This document shows, piece after piece, positions 52,390-60,430 of a DNA stretch of 64,000 bases. A program made the translations under genes and the position numbers. The notes beneath the pieces were generated by a model, which searched no databases, was not told where the DNA came from, and saw only the letters and a program-made list of their open reading frames with translations. Origin of the DNA: Antarcticimicrobium luteum (GTDB lineage Bacteria; Pseudomonadota; Alphaproteobacteria; Rhodobacterales; Rhodobacteraceae); assembly GCF_004358185.1 (NCBI RefSeq), contig NZ_SMUV01000066.1, positions 62,001 to 126,000 of the forward strand. Reading direction: 5' to 3'. How positions within the stretch are numbered: position 1 is the stretch's first letter; every line of letters begins with the position of its first letter.

Positions 52390-55300
52390 CGAAATACTCG
52401 TTTAGCGTATCCAGCTCGATCGGCACGTTCTTCGTCCCCGCGTAATCGGCCAGATTGATCTGCGCGGCTTGCAGCAGTTCGGTCGCCCCGGTCAGATGCG
52501 CCGCCACCGCCTCGAGCAGGGCCAGCGCCACCGAGGCATCGTTCTCGATCACCGCGCGAAACTCTTCGGCGCCGATGCGTAAAAAGCGCGTCGGCTCCAC
52601 CGCCACCAGATTGAGAAAACGCTTGTCGCGGGTGATCACCGCCAGATCGCCGATCAGCCGTCCCGGTCGCACGAAAGAGACCGGCGGCGTCCCTGACTCG
52701 GCGGTCGGCCAACGCAGCTCTGCCAACCCCTCGAGGCAGAGATAAACCGCGTCGGCCGGCTGGTTGTGAGAGAATACCACCTGATTCGGCGCCGCGTCGT
52801 ACCATTGCGCCGAGAACGCCAGCAGCCGTCGGTTGCGCTGGCTGAGCCGCCCGAACAGGTCGTTGGCCGACAGGATCGCCAGCTTGCGGCTCAGATCGTC
52901 CGAGACGCCGTCGCCCTCTGCCGCGACGGGGGCCTGCTGCGCGCCGCCGTCGATGCGGCCGTTGTGGATTTCGACGAACATGTCATAGGCGTCGGGATTG
53001 GCGAACTGGTCCTCCATGAAGATCAGGATCGAGTTCGGCAACAGCTCGCGCAGGCGCTCGCGGGTGCGGTGGCGGCTTTCGGCATCGTGGCTGGCCAGAA
53101 CGTTGTCCATGATCAGGATATCGGGCCGCTTGATCCCCGCCCGGTTGAAGGCCGCCCGCTCCTGGAACACGGTGGGCAGGTTGCTGCCCCCCAGCCCGGC
53201 GCGCAGATCGTAAAGGATCGCAACGACCCTGTGGCGCAGGCCATTGTCGCTCAGAACCTCGGCCACCAGATCCTCGATCTCCTCGGCCTTGGCCCCCGCC
53301 ATCATCGACACCCGGCCAAAGATCGCATTCTCGATCACCGACAGGCGGGGCACATAGGTCTCCGGGCCGACCGGCATGAACATGTCGCTGAGCCGGTCGC
53401 GCAACAGCGCGCCGCGGCTTCGGCGGATCGACAGGATCTTTTCCTTGTACTCGTCGGGGAAATTGGGGCCGATCTGTTCGGCGGTCAGCATGAAGGGCAC
53501 GATCAGCAGCACTGCCCGCTCTTCGGGCGTGAGCCTCTCGGTGCCGCGCCGCCGCGCCCGCGCCGCGATCTCCGAGACGCGGCGATACAGATCCTCGTCC
53601 AGACCGAGGTGGAGGAACAGCGGATGCTGGGTTCCGTCCTTGCCAAAGGTGCGGTTCAGCGTGTCGATCACCCCCATCGAGACTGCGATCGCCTCATCCG
53701 CCAGCCCCTGTTCCTGCAGCATTTGCAGGAACCGCTTTTCCCGCGCCAGCGTCTCGGGCAGAATCTCGCGCACGGGCGTGGCGAACAGCAGGTTGCCCGC
53801 CAGCGGCAGCGCCGGATTGAACCGGTCGGGATCGAGGGTATAGACAACGTCATCGAGGCCCCGCTCGTGCAGTTTTCGGCGGATCTCGGGGCGCAGGGCG
53901 ACAATCTCGCGCGCCAGCGCGGGATGCTGCTGCGGATCGAATTTCGACCGCAAGGTGCGCCGGAACATGATCTCGTCGATGCCCATCGCCTCGACCAGCT
54001 TGAACCACCAGTCGCGCACCTCTCCCCCGTCCGACAGACCCGCGATCTCGGGGTCGACCCAGTCGGCGTCCAGCGGATCGGCGCTGTTGCCCGCGCGCGC
54101 GGCTTCGATCGCGTTGCGGTCATGGGCATGGGCATGGGCCGGGCGGGCGGCATCCCGCGGCCGCATCTTGAGCGGCATCAACAGATTGTCGCCCAGCGTA
54201 CCGTCGAACAGGTAGGGGCGCGAATTGGCATAGCCGATGCGCGCCGCGATCACCGCCTGATGCAGTTCGTTCAGCGGATGCCCCGACAGCACGATCTCGC
54301 CCCGCGTCGGCAGGGCTTCGCGCACCAGCAGTTCGGCCAGCGCGGTCCGTTCGATCGGCTTGTCGCTCTGGATGGCGATTCGGGCGCGGGGCGGGATGAC
54401 AAGGTTGATATCCTCCAGAACCGTGTTGCCATCGGGATCGCGCACCGTGACGTCGCGCAGCTCGATCTTGCCGAACAGATGCGGCATGCTCGACGGCTCC
54501 CCCTCGAACAATTCCTCTGGAATCATGTTCCTGGGCGCAAAACGTTCCGTCACCACATCCCAGCGCAACGACATGTCCTGCACCTGGTTGTAATAGGTCA
54601 GCAGCTCCTTCCAGGGCGAGCTCAGGTCCTTGTAGGCCGACAGCGCCGCCACCAGTGCGCCGACGGTGATGTCGCCCTGAATCGCCAGATAACCACCCGC
54701 CGAATAGAACATGAAGGGCGTCAGATGCCCGATCATGTTGTTGAGAAATTTCATAAAGAATTTCTTCTGGTAGATCTTGAACCGGATCTCGAACAGCCGG
54801 CCCAGCCGGTCGGTGATCATCGCCTGGCGGTAGCGCCACCCGCCATTCGCGCGCAGGTCCGAAATGCCCGCGGCGCTCTCGCCGATTTCCGTCGACAGCC
54901 GGCGCACCTGCACGATGCGCTCCTTGTTCAGCAGATTGATCTGACGCTGGATCATCGGGATCAGCCAGGCCTGCAGCGGAATCAACGCCACCGAGGCCAG
55001 TCCGAACCAGACGCTTTGCATGAACAGAAAGGCGACGATGGTCATCATCTGGCCGAACTGGAACACCGGCTGGGCGATGGCATCGCCCATCAGACCGCCC
55101 ATCGGTTCGGCCTCGGAGGTGATCATCGACACCAGCTCGCCCTGACTGGTGGTGCGGAAAAAGGGCATCGGAAACCGCAGCATCCGGCTGATCAACGTAT
55201 AGCGCAGCCGCCGCAGCATGCGTTCGGACAACACCCCCTTGCGGGTGTTGATATGCATCTTCATCAGCCCGCCGATCACCACCGTCGCCAGAAAGGCGGC

Positions 55301-55513
55301 GCAGAGCACAAAGAGATACTGCACCTGGTTCAGCTGGAACCCGTAGAGGTCGACCAGCTCGGACCGCGCGCCGATGGCGTCATTGATGATGCGCTTGGGC
55401 AGTTCCAGCGAGGCGTAGAGGAACGGAAAGGACACCAGCGTCAGAACCAGAAGCCAGAGCTGCTGACGCTTTGAGTATTTCCAGATGAACGAAAACAGCG
55501 TGGGTTCCATCAT
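52382..55513 (-). CDS. Degenerate ABC exporter fused to a cyclic-nucleotide-binding-like domain
   Basis: A 1043-residue protein. Residues 15-320 form a type I ABC exporter membrane domain (PFPFFRTTSQGELVSM-like coupling region at 115-130). Residues 348-855 are ABC-ATPase-like but altered: the Walker A position (378-391) reads IAIQSDKPIERTAL with no GKS/T. Q-loop-like ANSRPYLFDGTLGDNLL is kept. About 320 residues are inserted. The signature reads LGGSNLP (774-780) and Walker B reads ILIMDNVLASHD with Asn804 for the catalytic Glu. Residues 900-1010 resemble a cNMP-binding domain (IGDLAVITRDKRF for the phosphate cassette). ATP hydrolysis seems lost. Confidence 0.85.
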   Translation of the reverse strand: MMEPTLFSFIWKYSKRQQLWLLVLTLVSFPFLYASLELPKRIINDAIGARSELVDLYGFQLNQVQYLFVLCAAFLATVVIGGLMKMHINTRKGVLSERMLRRLRYTLISRMLRFPMPFFRTTSQGELVSMITSEAEPMGGLMGDAIAQPVFQFGQMMTIVAFLFMQSVWFGLASVALIPLQAWLIPMIQRQINLLNKERIVQVRRLSTEIGESAAGISDLRANGGWRYRQAMITDRLGRLFEIRFKIYQKKFFMKFLNNMIGHLTPFMFYSAGGYLAIQGDITVGALVAALSAYKDLSSPWKELLTYYNQVQDMSLRWDVVTERFAPRNMIPEELFEGEPSSMPHLFGKIELRDVTVRDPDGNTVLEDINLVIPPRARIAIQSDKPIERTALAELLVREALPTRGEIVLSGHPLNELHQAVIAARIGYANSRPYLFDGTLGDNLLMPLKMRPRDAARPAHAHAHDRNAIEAARAGNSADPLDADWVDPEIAGLSDGGEVRDWWFKLVEAMGIDEIMFRRTLRSKFDPQQHPALAREIVALRPEIRRKLHERGLDDVVYTLDPDRFNPALPLAGNLLFATPVREILPETLAREKRFLQMLQEQGLADEAIAVSMGVIDTLNRTFGKDGTQHPLFLHLGLDEDLYRRVSEIAARARRRGTERLTPEERAVLLIVPFMLTAEQIGPNFPDEYKEKILSIRRSRGALLRDRLSDMFMPVGPETYVPRLSVIENAIFGRVSMMAGAKAEEIEDLVAEVLSDNGLRHRVVAILYDLRAGLGGSNLPTVFQERAAFNRAGIKRPDILIMDNVLASHDAESRHRTRERLRELLPNSILIFMEDQFANPDAYDMFVEIHNGRIDGGAQQAPVAAEGDGVSDDLSRKLAILSANDLFGRLSQRNRRLLAFSAQWYDAAPNQVVFSHNQPADAVYLCLEGLAELRWPTAESGTPPVSFVRPGRLIGDLAVITRDKRFLNLVAVEPTRFLRIGAEEFRAVIENDASVALALLEAVAAHLTGATELLQAAQINLADYAGTKNVPIELDTLNEYFDD

Positions 55514-55727
55514 CCGGCCCTTGCCCGAGAAAACTCGCCCCGCCGCAGAATGGCTCCGGCACCGCGGGCCGTTCGACGGTAAACATTGGCTTACGCGATT
55601 ACAAGACAACGGCAGCCGGCTCCGTCGTGGCGGCGACATCCGATCCCGTCGCGGCCGCGGCCGCTTCTCCCTTGTTCCACCACCGGCCCGCGGCTATTGC
55701 CTTGTCTATCAGACAGGGAGGCCCGAC
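55514..55727. other. Divergent intergenic region between the pseudo-ABC gene and the lipoprotein pair
   Basis: This non-coding stretch of 214 bases must hold promoters for both directions. AT-richer patches occur at 55578-55608 (GTAAACATTGGCTTACGCGATTA region) and 55693-55709 (TATTGCCTTGTCTATCAG). AGGGAGG at 55715-55721 is a ribosome binding site for the small ORF that follows. Nothing else is recognisable; overlapping open frames here look like chance frames in GC-rich DNA. Confidence 0.5.
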
Positions 55728-55880
55728 ATGCTCAAGCGCCGGTTCGGCAACTCGGAACGGCCCGGCCGGGGCGCAACCAGGGCGCTGGGGCGCGGCCGGC
55801 CCGGCGTTATTCTCCGGTGCGGCGGTTCGCACCGGGGCCGAGACATTGTCGGCACCTGCCGGCGGGGTCGCAACGAATGA
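55728..55880 (+). CDS. Candidate Arg-rich 50-residue small ORF coupled to the lipoprotein gene
   Basis: The ORF starts MLKRRFGNSER and ends TCRRGRNE. A strong AGGGAGG lies 7 bases before its ATG and its TGA overlaps the lipoprotein ATG (ATGA at 55877-55880). The product is very basic with two Cys and no membrane segment. Arg-rich chance ORFs are common in GC-rich DNA, so the case rests on the ribosome binding site and exact coupling. It may be a leader peptide. Confidence 0.4.
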   Translation: MLKRRFGNSERPGRGATRALGRGRPGVILRCGGSHRGRDIVGTCRRGRNE

Positions 55881-56647
55881 CCCCAAGATCCCTGAAAATG
55901 CCGGTCTCGGCGCTTGGCCTTCTGCTCCTGTCCGGATGCGGCGACGCGGGGTTTCCCTTCGGCGCGCTGCCCGATCAGGCTACCCAGGCCGAGCTGGCCG
56001 GCGGCGCGATCATGGTCCAAGCGCCGCCCGGCTATTGCGTCGACAAACAGGCCCTGCGGCGCGCCCCGCGCGGGGATTTCGCCCTTCTGGCGCGCTGCGA
56101 CACGCTGGGAATCCGCGGTTTCTTTCCCGGTCGCCGGCTGGCGCTGATCACGGTGACCACCGCACCGCAGGAGGCCGGGGCGCCGCCCCCGAACCTCGAC
56201 GACCTGGTTCAGTCGGTCGCTCCGGCAACGGTCATCGAAACGGGCGCGGCTGGCGATCTGCCGATGGTCCGGCTGGACATGCCCGGCGGCCCGATCGAAG
56301 GAATTGCGCCGCAACACTGGCGCAGCGCCTTTGCGCTGAACGGGCAGCTTGTGGGGCTGGCGCTCTATGCGCCCGAGGGCGACGCCGCCCCGGAGGTCGA
56401 CGGCCCCGACCTGCTGAGCGAACTGGCGCGGCGCACCCGGCGGGCCAGCCTGCGGACGGGCGAGGAGCCCGCCGCGGAGGACGTCAAGCGGGATGACGCA
56501 AGCCAGGACAACGCCACTCCGGAGACCGCCAGCGCGGACCCGGAAGAGACTGCGACAGAGCCGGCGCCGGACACCGGCACCGACGGCGGGACAGGCAAGG
56601 GAGAATTTATTTCCCCTTTCAAACTGATTGGCGGTTTGTTTGACTGA
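55877..56647 (+). CDS. Putative lipoprotein of unknown function
   Basis: A 256-residue protein with a lipoprotein signal: a short basic N-terminus, a hydrophobic stretch and the lipobox LLSGC (Cys about residue 21). The mature part has two Cys (PPGYCVDKQAL and LARCDTLG) that could form a disulfide. A globular domain ends near residue 195 (LLSELARRTRRASL), followed by an acidic Glu/Asp/Thr/Pro-rich tail and the ending FISPFKLIGGLFD. I recognise no family. Probably envelope-anchored. Confidence 0.78.
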   Translation: MTPRSLKMPVSALGLLLLSGCGDAGFPFGALPDQATQAELAGGAIMVQAPPGYCVDKQALRRAPRGDFALLARCDTLGIRGFFPGRRLALITVTTAPQEAGAPPPNLDDLVQSVAPATVIETGAAGDLPMVRLDMPGGPIEGIAPQHWRSAFALNGQLVGLALYAPEGDAAPEVDGPDLLSELARRTRRASLRTGEEPAAEDVKRDDASQDNATPETASADPEETATEPAPDTGTDGGTGKGEFISPFKLIGGLFD

Positions 56648-56712
56648 GCGGCTTTCGCTAAGCTGAGCGGGAGCAAGACAACTTCGCCCTGGGGCGAGCG
56701 AAGGAACGGGAC

Positions 56713-57474
56713 ATGGGCAGGAGACTGGATCGGCTGCTTCACGGGCGCACCCTGCGCAGGTGGCGCCGGATGGCGAAAAAGGCCGACGCAAGCCGTCTGT
56801 CCGACCTGCGCGAGCAGCGCAACCAGGCGCGCCAGCTTCGCACCCATCTCGACCGGCTGATCCATGTCGCCGATGGGCGGCTGGCGCTGCCACAGATCGG
56901 CACCTCGTATTTTCCGCGCCCGCATGGCACCGACTGGGCCTGGCGTCCCGAGCTGTGGCGCGGCCCGCTGCCAGTTCCGGGGCTAAGCTCGGTGGCGACA
57001 AAAACCCGGCTCGACGATGAGGTTACGCTGTTTCACGATTGCACCGTCTCGGAGCTGACCCTGCGACAGCTGCGCAACACGCGCGAAGAGGATCTGGCCC
57101 CCTTTGGTCTGCGGATGGATGTGTTCCGGTTTGACGGCTCGTTCCTGTCGCTGGTGATCGACCTGCCGGAGACCGCCGCCGAGGGCATGACGCGCGATCA
57201 TATCCTGCGGGTGGACACCATCATCGAGACCGAGAAACCGCTGGAGATCTTCGCCCGGCTGAACATCCGGCACGGGCCGAACACCGAACAGATCGTGCGC
57301 GAGCTGCCGCTGGACGAGGAACAGGTGAAGGTGGAGTTCGACCTGGCCTATTCCCGGCTGAACGAAAAGCGGATCGAGAAGATCTGGCTCGACCTGATCT
57401 TTGAGGCGCCGGAGATGAATCAGGTGATCCTGCGTGATCTGACCTTTTCCCGCCGGCGCCGCGCCGCGCTCTAG
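56713..57474 (+). CDS. DUF6478 family protein
   Basis: A 253-residue protein that I assign from memory to DUF6478, found in Rhodobacterales. It starts with a very basic helical segment (LHGRTLRRWRRMAKKAD, then RLSDLREQRNQARQLRTHLDRL) and continues as a beta-rich domain (YFPRPHGTDWAWRPELWRGPLPVPGLS, VTLFHDCTVSELTLRQLRNTREEDLAPFGLRM). There is no signal peptide. GGAACGGGAC upstream. A 125-residue protein gene follows 11 bases on, indicating an operon and possibly a joint function. Confidence 0.8.
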   Translation: MGRRLDRLLHGRTLRRWRRMAKKADASRLSDLREQRNQARQLRTHLDRLIHVADGRLALPQIGTSYFPRPHGTDWAWRPELWRGPLPVPGLSSVATKTRLDDEVTLFHDCTVSELTLRQLRNTREEDLAPFGLRMDVFRFDGSFLSLVIDLPETAAEGMTRDHILRVDTIIETEKPLEIFARLNIRHGPNTEQIVRELPLDEEQVKVEFDLAYSRLNEKRIEKIWLDLIFEAPEMNQVILRDLTFSRRRRAAL

Positions 57475-57485
57475 GAGGCCCTGAT

Positions 57486-57863
57486 ATGAGCGACCTGACC
57501 CTGACCAAGATCCGCCTGCGCAACCGCCGGTGGGAGGGACGTCTGACCGGCGCGCCGGCGGGCGGCCCGCGCCCCGAGATCGCCGTCACCTATCTGGACA
57601 CGCCCGTGACCGGCGTCGTGCTGAGCGAGGGGCCGGAGGCCGGCAGCTGGGATCTGATCGTGACCATCCCGGACGAGGCGGTGACCGACGGCGTCCACTG
57701 CTTTGTGATCCTGGATGCCGCCAGCGGCGCCAAACTGAGCGATTTTGCCGTGATCGCGGGCGAAGCGATCACCGACGACCTGCGCGCCGAGGTGGAACTG
57801 CTGCGCGCCGAGCTCGACATGCTAAAACGCGCCTTCCGCCGCCATTGCCTGGAGACGATGTAG
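57486..57863 (+). CDS. Conserved-looking 125-residue protein of unknown function
   Basis: An acidic protein with an N-terminal beta-rich part (LTLTKIRLRNRRWEGRL, IAVTYLDTPVTGVVLSEGP, SWDLIVTIPDEAVTDGVHCFVI) and a C-terminal helix likely to form a coiled coil (DDLRAEVELLRAELDMLKRAFRRHCLE). No signal or membrane segment. TAGGAGG before ATG 57486 overlaps the end of the DUF6478 gene, showing tight coupling. I do not recognise its family. Confidence 0.78.
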   Translation: MSDLTLTKIRLRNRRWEGRLTGAPAGGPRPEIAVTYLDTPVTGVVLSEGPEAGSWDLIVTIPDEAVTDGVHCFVILDAASGAKLSDFAVIAGEAITDDLRAEVELLRAELDMLKRAFRRHCLETM

Positions 57864-57888
57864 GCGGGCGCGCCGAGGCCGGTACGGA

Positions 57889-57920
57889 AAAGGGCCGCGC
57901 ATATGCGCGGCCCTTTGTTT
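57889..57920. terminator. Bidirectional terminator between convergent genes
   Basis: AAAGGGCCGCGCAT (57889-57902) and ATGCGCGGCCCTTT (57903-57916) form one uninterrupted palindrome, followed by GTTTTT on the + strand; AAA runs precede it for the minus strand. It lies between the 125-residue gene (+) and ctpA (-) and can stop both. Confidence 0.88.
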
Positions 57921-57937
57921 TTGCCCTGTCCGGGCCG

Positions 57938-59275
57938 TTACTTTTCGCCGCCCAGCGCCACCAGCCCCTTGAGGATGTCGATGGCGTAGGCAAGCTGGTA
58001 GTCCTCGTCGCGCAGTCGCGCGGCGGCCTCGGCCTTGGCGCGGTCCGCCTCGATCTGGCGGATCTCGTCCTCGGTCAGGCTGTCGTTGTTCAGCCGTCCG
58101 CGCAGATCGGCCTCGGACCGGGCGCGGGGCCGCTTCGGCGCGTCCTCTTCCTCGGCCGCGGGCTGGCGGCGCGGCTGTGCCACCACGATGTCGGGCGATA
58201 CGCCCAGCGCCTGGATCGACCGGCCCGACGGCGTGTAGTAACGCGCCGTAGTCAGGCGCATCGCGCCATCGCCGCGCAATGGCATCACCGTCTGGACCGA
58301 GCCCTTGCCGAAACTCTTGGTGCCCACGACGATGGCGCGGCGGTGATCCTGCAGCGCGCCGGCGACGATTTCGGACGCCGAGGCCGAGCCGCCATTGATC
58401 AGCACCACCATCGGCTTGCCCCCGGTCAGATCGCCCGGGGTGGCGTTGAACCGCTCGCCATCCTCCGGGTTGCGGCCGCGGGTCGAGACGATCTCGCCCT
58501 TTTCGAGGAACGCGTCGGAGACCTTGATTGCCTGGGTCAGCAGCCCGCCGGGGTTGTTGCGCAGGTCCAGAACCACGCCGTTGACCTTGTCGATACCGCC
58601 GAGGGCCTTGACCTGTTCAACCAGACCCGCTTCCAGGTTCGGCATGGTCTGATCGTTGAAGGTGGTCACCCGCAGCACCACGGTTTCGCCTTCGGTGCGG
58701 GCCCGCACCGCGGTCAGCTTGATGGTGTCCCGGATGATCGAGACGTCGAACGGCTCATCCTCGCCCTCGCGCACCACGGTGATCACGATCTCGCTGCCCA
58801 CCGGGCCGCGCATCAGTTCCACCGCCGCATCCAGGGTCAGGCCCAGCACGCTTTCGCCGTCAACATGGGTGATGAAATCGCCGGACTCGATCCCGGCCTC
58901 GTCGGCGGGGGTGCCGTCGATCGGCGAGACCACCTTGACGAAGCCCTCTTCCTGCGTGACCTCGATGCCGAGGCCGCCGAACTCGCCCCGGGTCTGCACC
59001 CGCATGGCGGCGGCATCCTCCGGCGAGAGATAGCTGGAATGCGGATCGAGCGAGGACAACATGCCGTCGATCGCCGCCTCGATCAGTTCGGCCTCATCGA
59101 CCTTTTCGACATATTGCGAGCGGATCCGCTCGAAGATGTCGCCGAACAGATCGAGCTGCTCGTACACGTTGGTGTTGCGCGCACTCTCTTCCGCCAGCAA
59201 CGGCCCGGCCACCTGTGTGGTCGCCACGATGCCTGCAAGCGTGCCGCCGATTGCGGCCATCACGAATCTCTTCAT
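57938..59275 (-). CDS. ctpA: C-terminal processing peptidase (S41, CtpA/Prc)
   Basis: A periplasmic serine protease of 445 residues that trims or degrades exported proteins. It has an N-terminal signal anchor (MAAIGGTLAGIVATT), a PDZ domain (FGGLGIEVTQEEGFVKVVSPIDGTPADEAGIESGD, about 95-170) and the S41 catalytic domain with the nucleophile in INGGSASASEIVAGALQDH and the Lys base in VGTKSFGKGSVQT. A Pro/Arg-rich tail follows. It is 6 bases downstream of envC; in E. coli-like systems such proteases and EnvC both act on peptidoglycan hydrolysis. Confidence 0.96.
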   Translation of the reverse strand: MKRFVMAAIGGTLAGIVATTQVAGPLLAEESARNTNVYEQLDLFGDIFERIRSQYVEKVDEAELIEAAIDGMLSSLDPHSSYLSPEDAAAMRVQTRGEFGGLGIEVTQEEGFVKVVSPIDGTPADEAGIESGDFITHVDGESVLGLTLDAAVELMRGPVGSEIVITVVREGEDEPFDVSIIRDTIKLTAVRARTEGETVVLRVTTFNDQTMPNLEAGLVEQVKALGGIDKVNGVVLDLRNNPGGLLTQAIKVSDAFLEKGEIVSTRGRNPEDGERFNATPGDLTGGKPMVVLINGGSASASEIVAGALQDHRRAIVVGTKSFGKGSVQTVMPLRGDGAMRLTTARYYTPSGRSIQALGVSPDIVVAQPRRQPAAEEEDAPKRPRARSEADLRGRLNNDSLTEDEIRQIEADRAKAEAAARLRDEDYQLAYAIDILKGLVALGGEK

Positions 59276-59281
59276 GCCTGA

Positions 59282-60430
59282 TTATCCATCCTTGTCGGTT
59301 CGGAACCACGTCGCCGGGTCCACCGGGCTGCCGCCCTGTCTTACTTCTATATAGAGCGTTTCGGAACGCTCAGTTCCAGTGCCATCACCGCTTAGTGACA
59401 GAATTGCGCCGATTTCCGGGACCGCGCCGCCCATCAGCCCCACCGGCGCGCCCGCCGCGATCACCTGTCCCGCCTCGCCATAGACCTCGGCAAGACCCGA
59501 CAGGATAAAGAGGGTGTCGGGCTGCGGTTCAAGGATGATCACGTTTCCCAGGTCCAGCAGCGGCCCGCGATAGCGGATCGTCGCCGATGTGGGCGATGTG
59601 ACCAGGGCCCGCGGCCGCGCCGCCACCACCATCCCGGCGCGCGTCACCCCTGCCGCGTCGGCCTCGCCGGCCCTGTGCAGGACCACGCCCTGCACCGGCA
59701 GCGGGATCCGCCCCTTGAGCGCCGCGATGTCGGCCTGGCTGTCGGCAATCTCGCCGCCGGCGGCGATCTGCGACAGCCCGCTGGCGAAACCGTCCAGCGT
59801 CTCGGTAGAGGAGATCAGGATCGCGGTGCGCACCGGATCCTCGGTGAACCGGCGCGGCAGGTCGGTGCGGTCGGCGATCGCCTGGCTCAGCGCACTGCGC
59901 GCCTCCTGTACCCCGGCCAGCCCCTGTTCCAGGGTCTGCGCCGCGCTCTGTTGCAGCAGGCGCAGGGTCTGCACCTCGTCGAGGTCATGGCGCAGCCGTT
60001 CGGCCCTGGCATTCAGGGCCGGTGTCACCTCGGCCAGGATCATGCCCGAACGGGCGCTGCCCAGCGGCCCCTGCGGGTGCAGCATCCGCACCGGCGGCGG
60101 CGAGGTCTCGATGGTCAGCAGCACCCCCATCAACTGGGCGATCTCGCCCTCGCGCGCCTGCAGCCGATGGGACAGCGTCGCCTCGCGCGTTGCCGCACGG
60201 CGCAGCCCGTCGCGCATCGCCGCCAGACCGGCCTCAAAGGCGCGCACCGTCTCGGTCAGGGCGTGGACCCGGTCGCGCGCGCCCTCGGCGGCCTGCAGAT
60301 CCAGCGCCGCCTGCTCCAGCTGCGCCGAGGCCGCCCGCGCCGCCACCGCCGGATCGCCATCTCCCACCGCGGCGCCGGCCCAGAGGGCGGCGCCGGTGGC
60401 GATCACGGCAAGGGCATGGCGCAGGCTCAT
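59282..60430 (-). CDS. envC: EnvC-like murein hydrolase activator with degenerate LytM domain
   Basis: A 382-residue exported protein. It has a signal peptide (residues 1-22), a long coiled coil (about 30-200, Ala/Arg/Glu-rich) and a C-terminal LytM-like domain (RIPLPVQGVVLH to SLSGDG). Neither zinc motif of active M23 peptidases (HxxxD, HxH) is present, and the position of the HxH segment reads SGLAE. It therefore most likely activates amidases, as E. coli EnvC does, rather than cutting murein itself. It overlaps gpmI upstream by 4 bases and precedes ctpA. Confidence 0.9.
   Translation of the reverse strand: MSLRHALAVIATGAALWAGAAVGDGDPAVAARAASAQLEQAALDLQAAEGARDRVHALTETVRAFEAGLAAMRDGLRRAATREATLSHRLQAREGEIAQLMGVLLTIETSPPPVRMLHPQGPLGSARSGMILAEVTPALNARAERLRHDLDEVQTLRLLQQSAAQTLEQGLAGVQEARSALSQAIADRTDLPRRFTEDPVRTAILISSTETLDGFASGLSQIAAGGEIADSQADIAALKGRIPLPVQGVVLHRAGEADAAGVTRAGMVVAARPRALVTSPTSATIRYRGPLLDLGNVIILEPQPDTLFILSGLAEVYGEAGQVIAAGAPVGLMGGAVPEIGAILSLSGDGTGTERSETLYIEVRQGGSPVDPATWFRTDKDG

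Noticed and set aside
49924-52458. An 844-codon + strand open frame opposite folC, accD and the CPBP gene
   Set aside because: It runs antisense across four identified genes and has no recognisable domain or ribosome binding site.
52766-55474. A 902-codon + strand open frame opposite the degenerate ABC gene
   Set aside because: It has no domain signal and shadow-like composition. The minus-strand product has clear exporter helices and ABC-like motifs, so it is the real gene despite its degeneracy.
57530-59281. A 583-codon + strand open frame across the terminator and opposite ctpA
   Set aside because: It passes through a perfect bidirectional terminator and is the antisense of ctpA.
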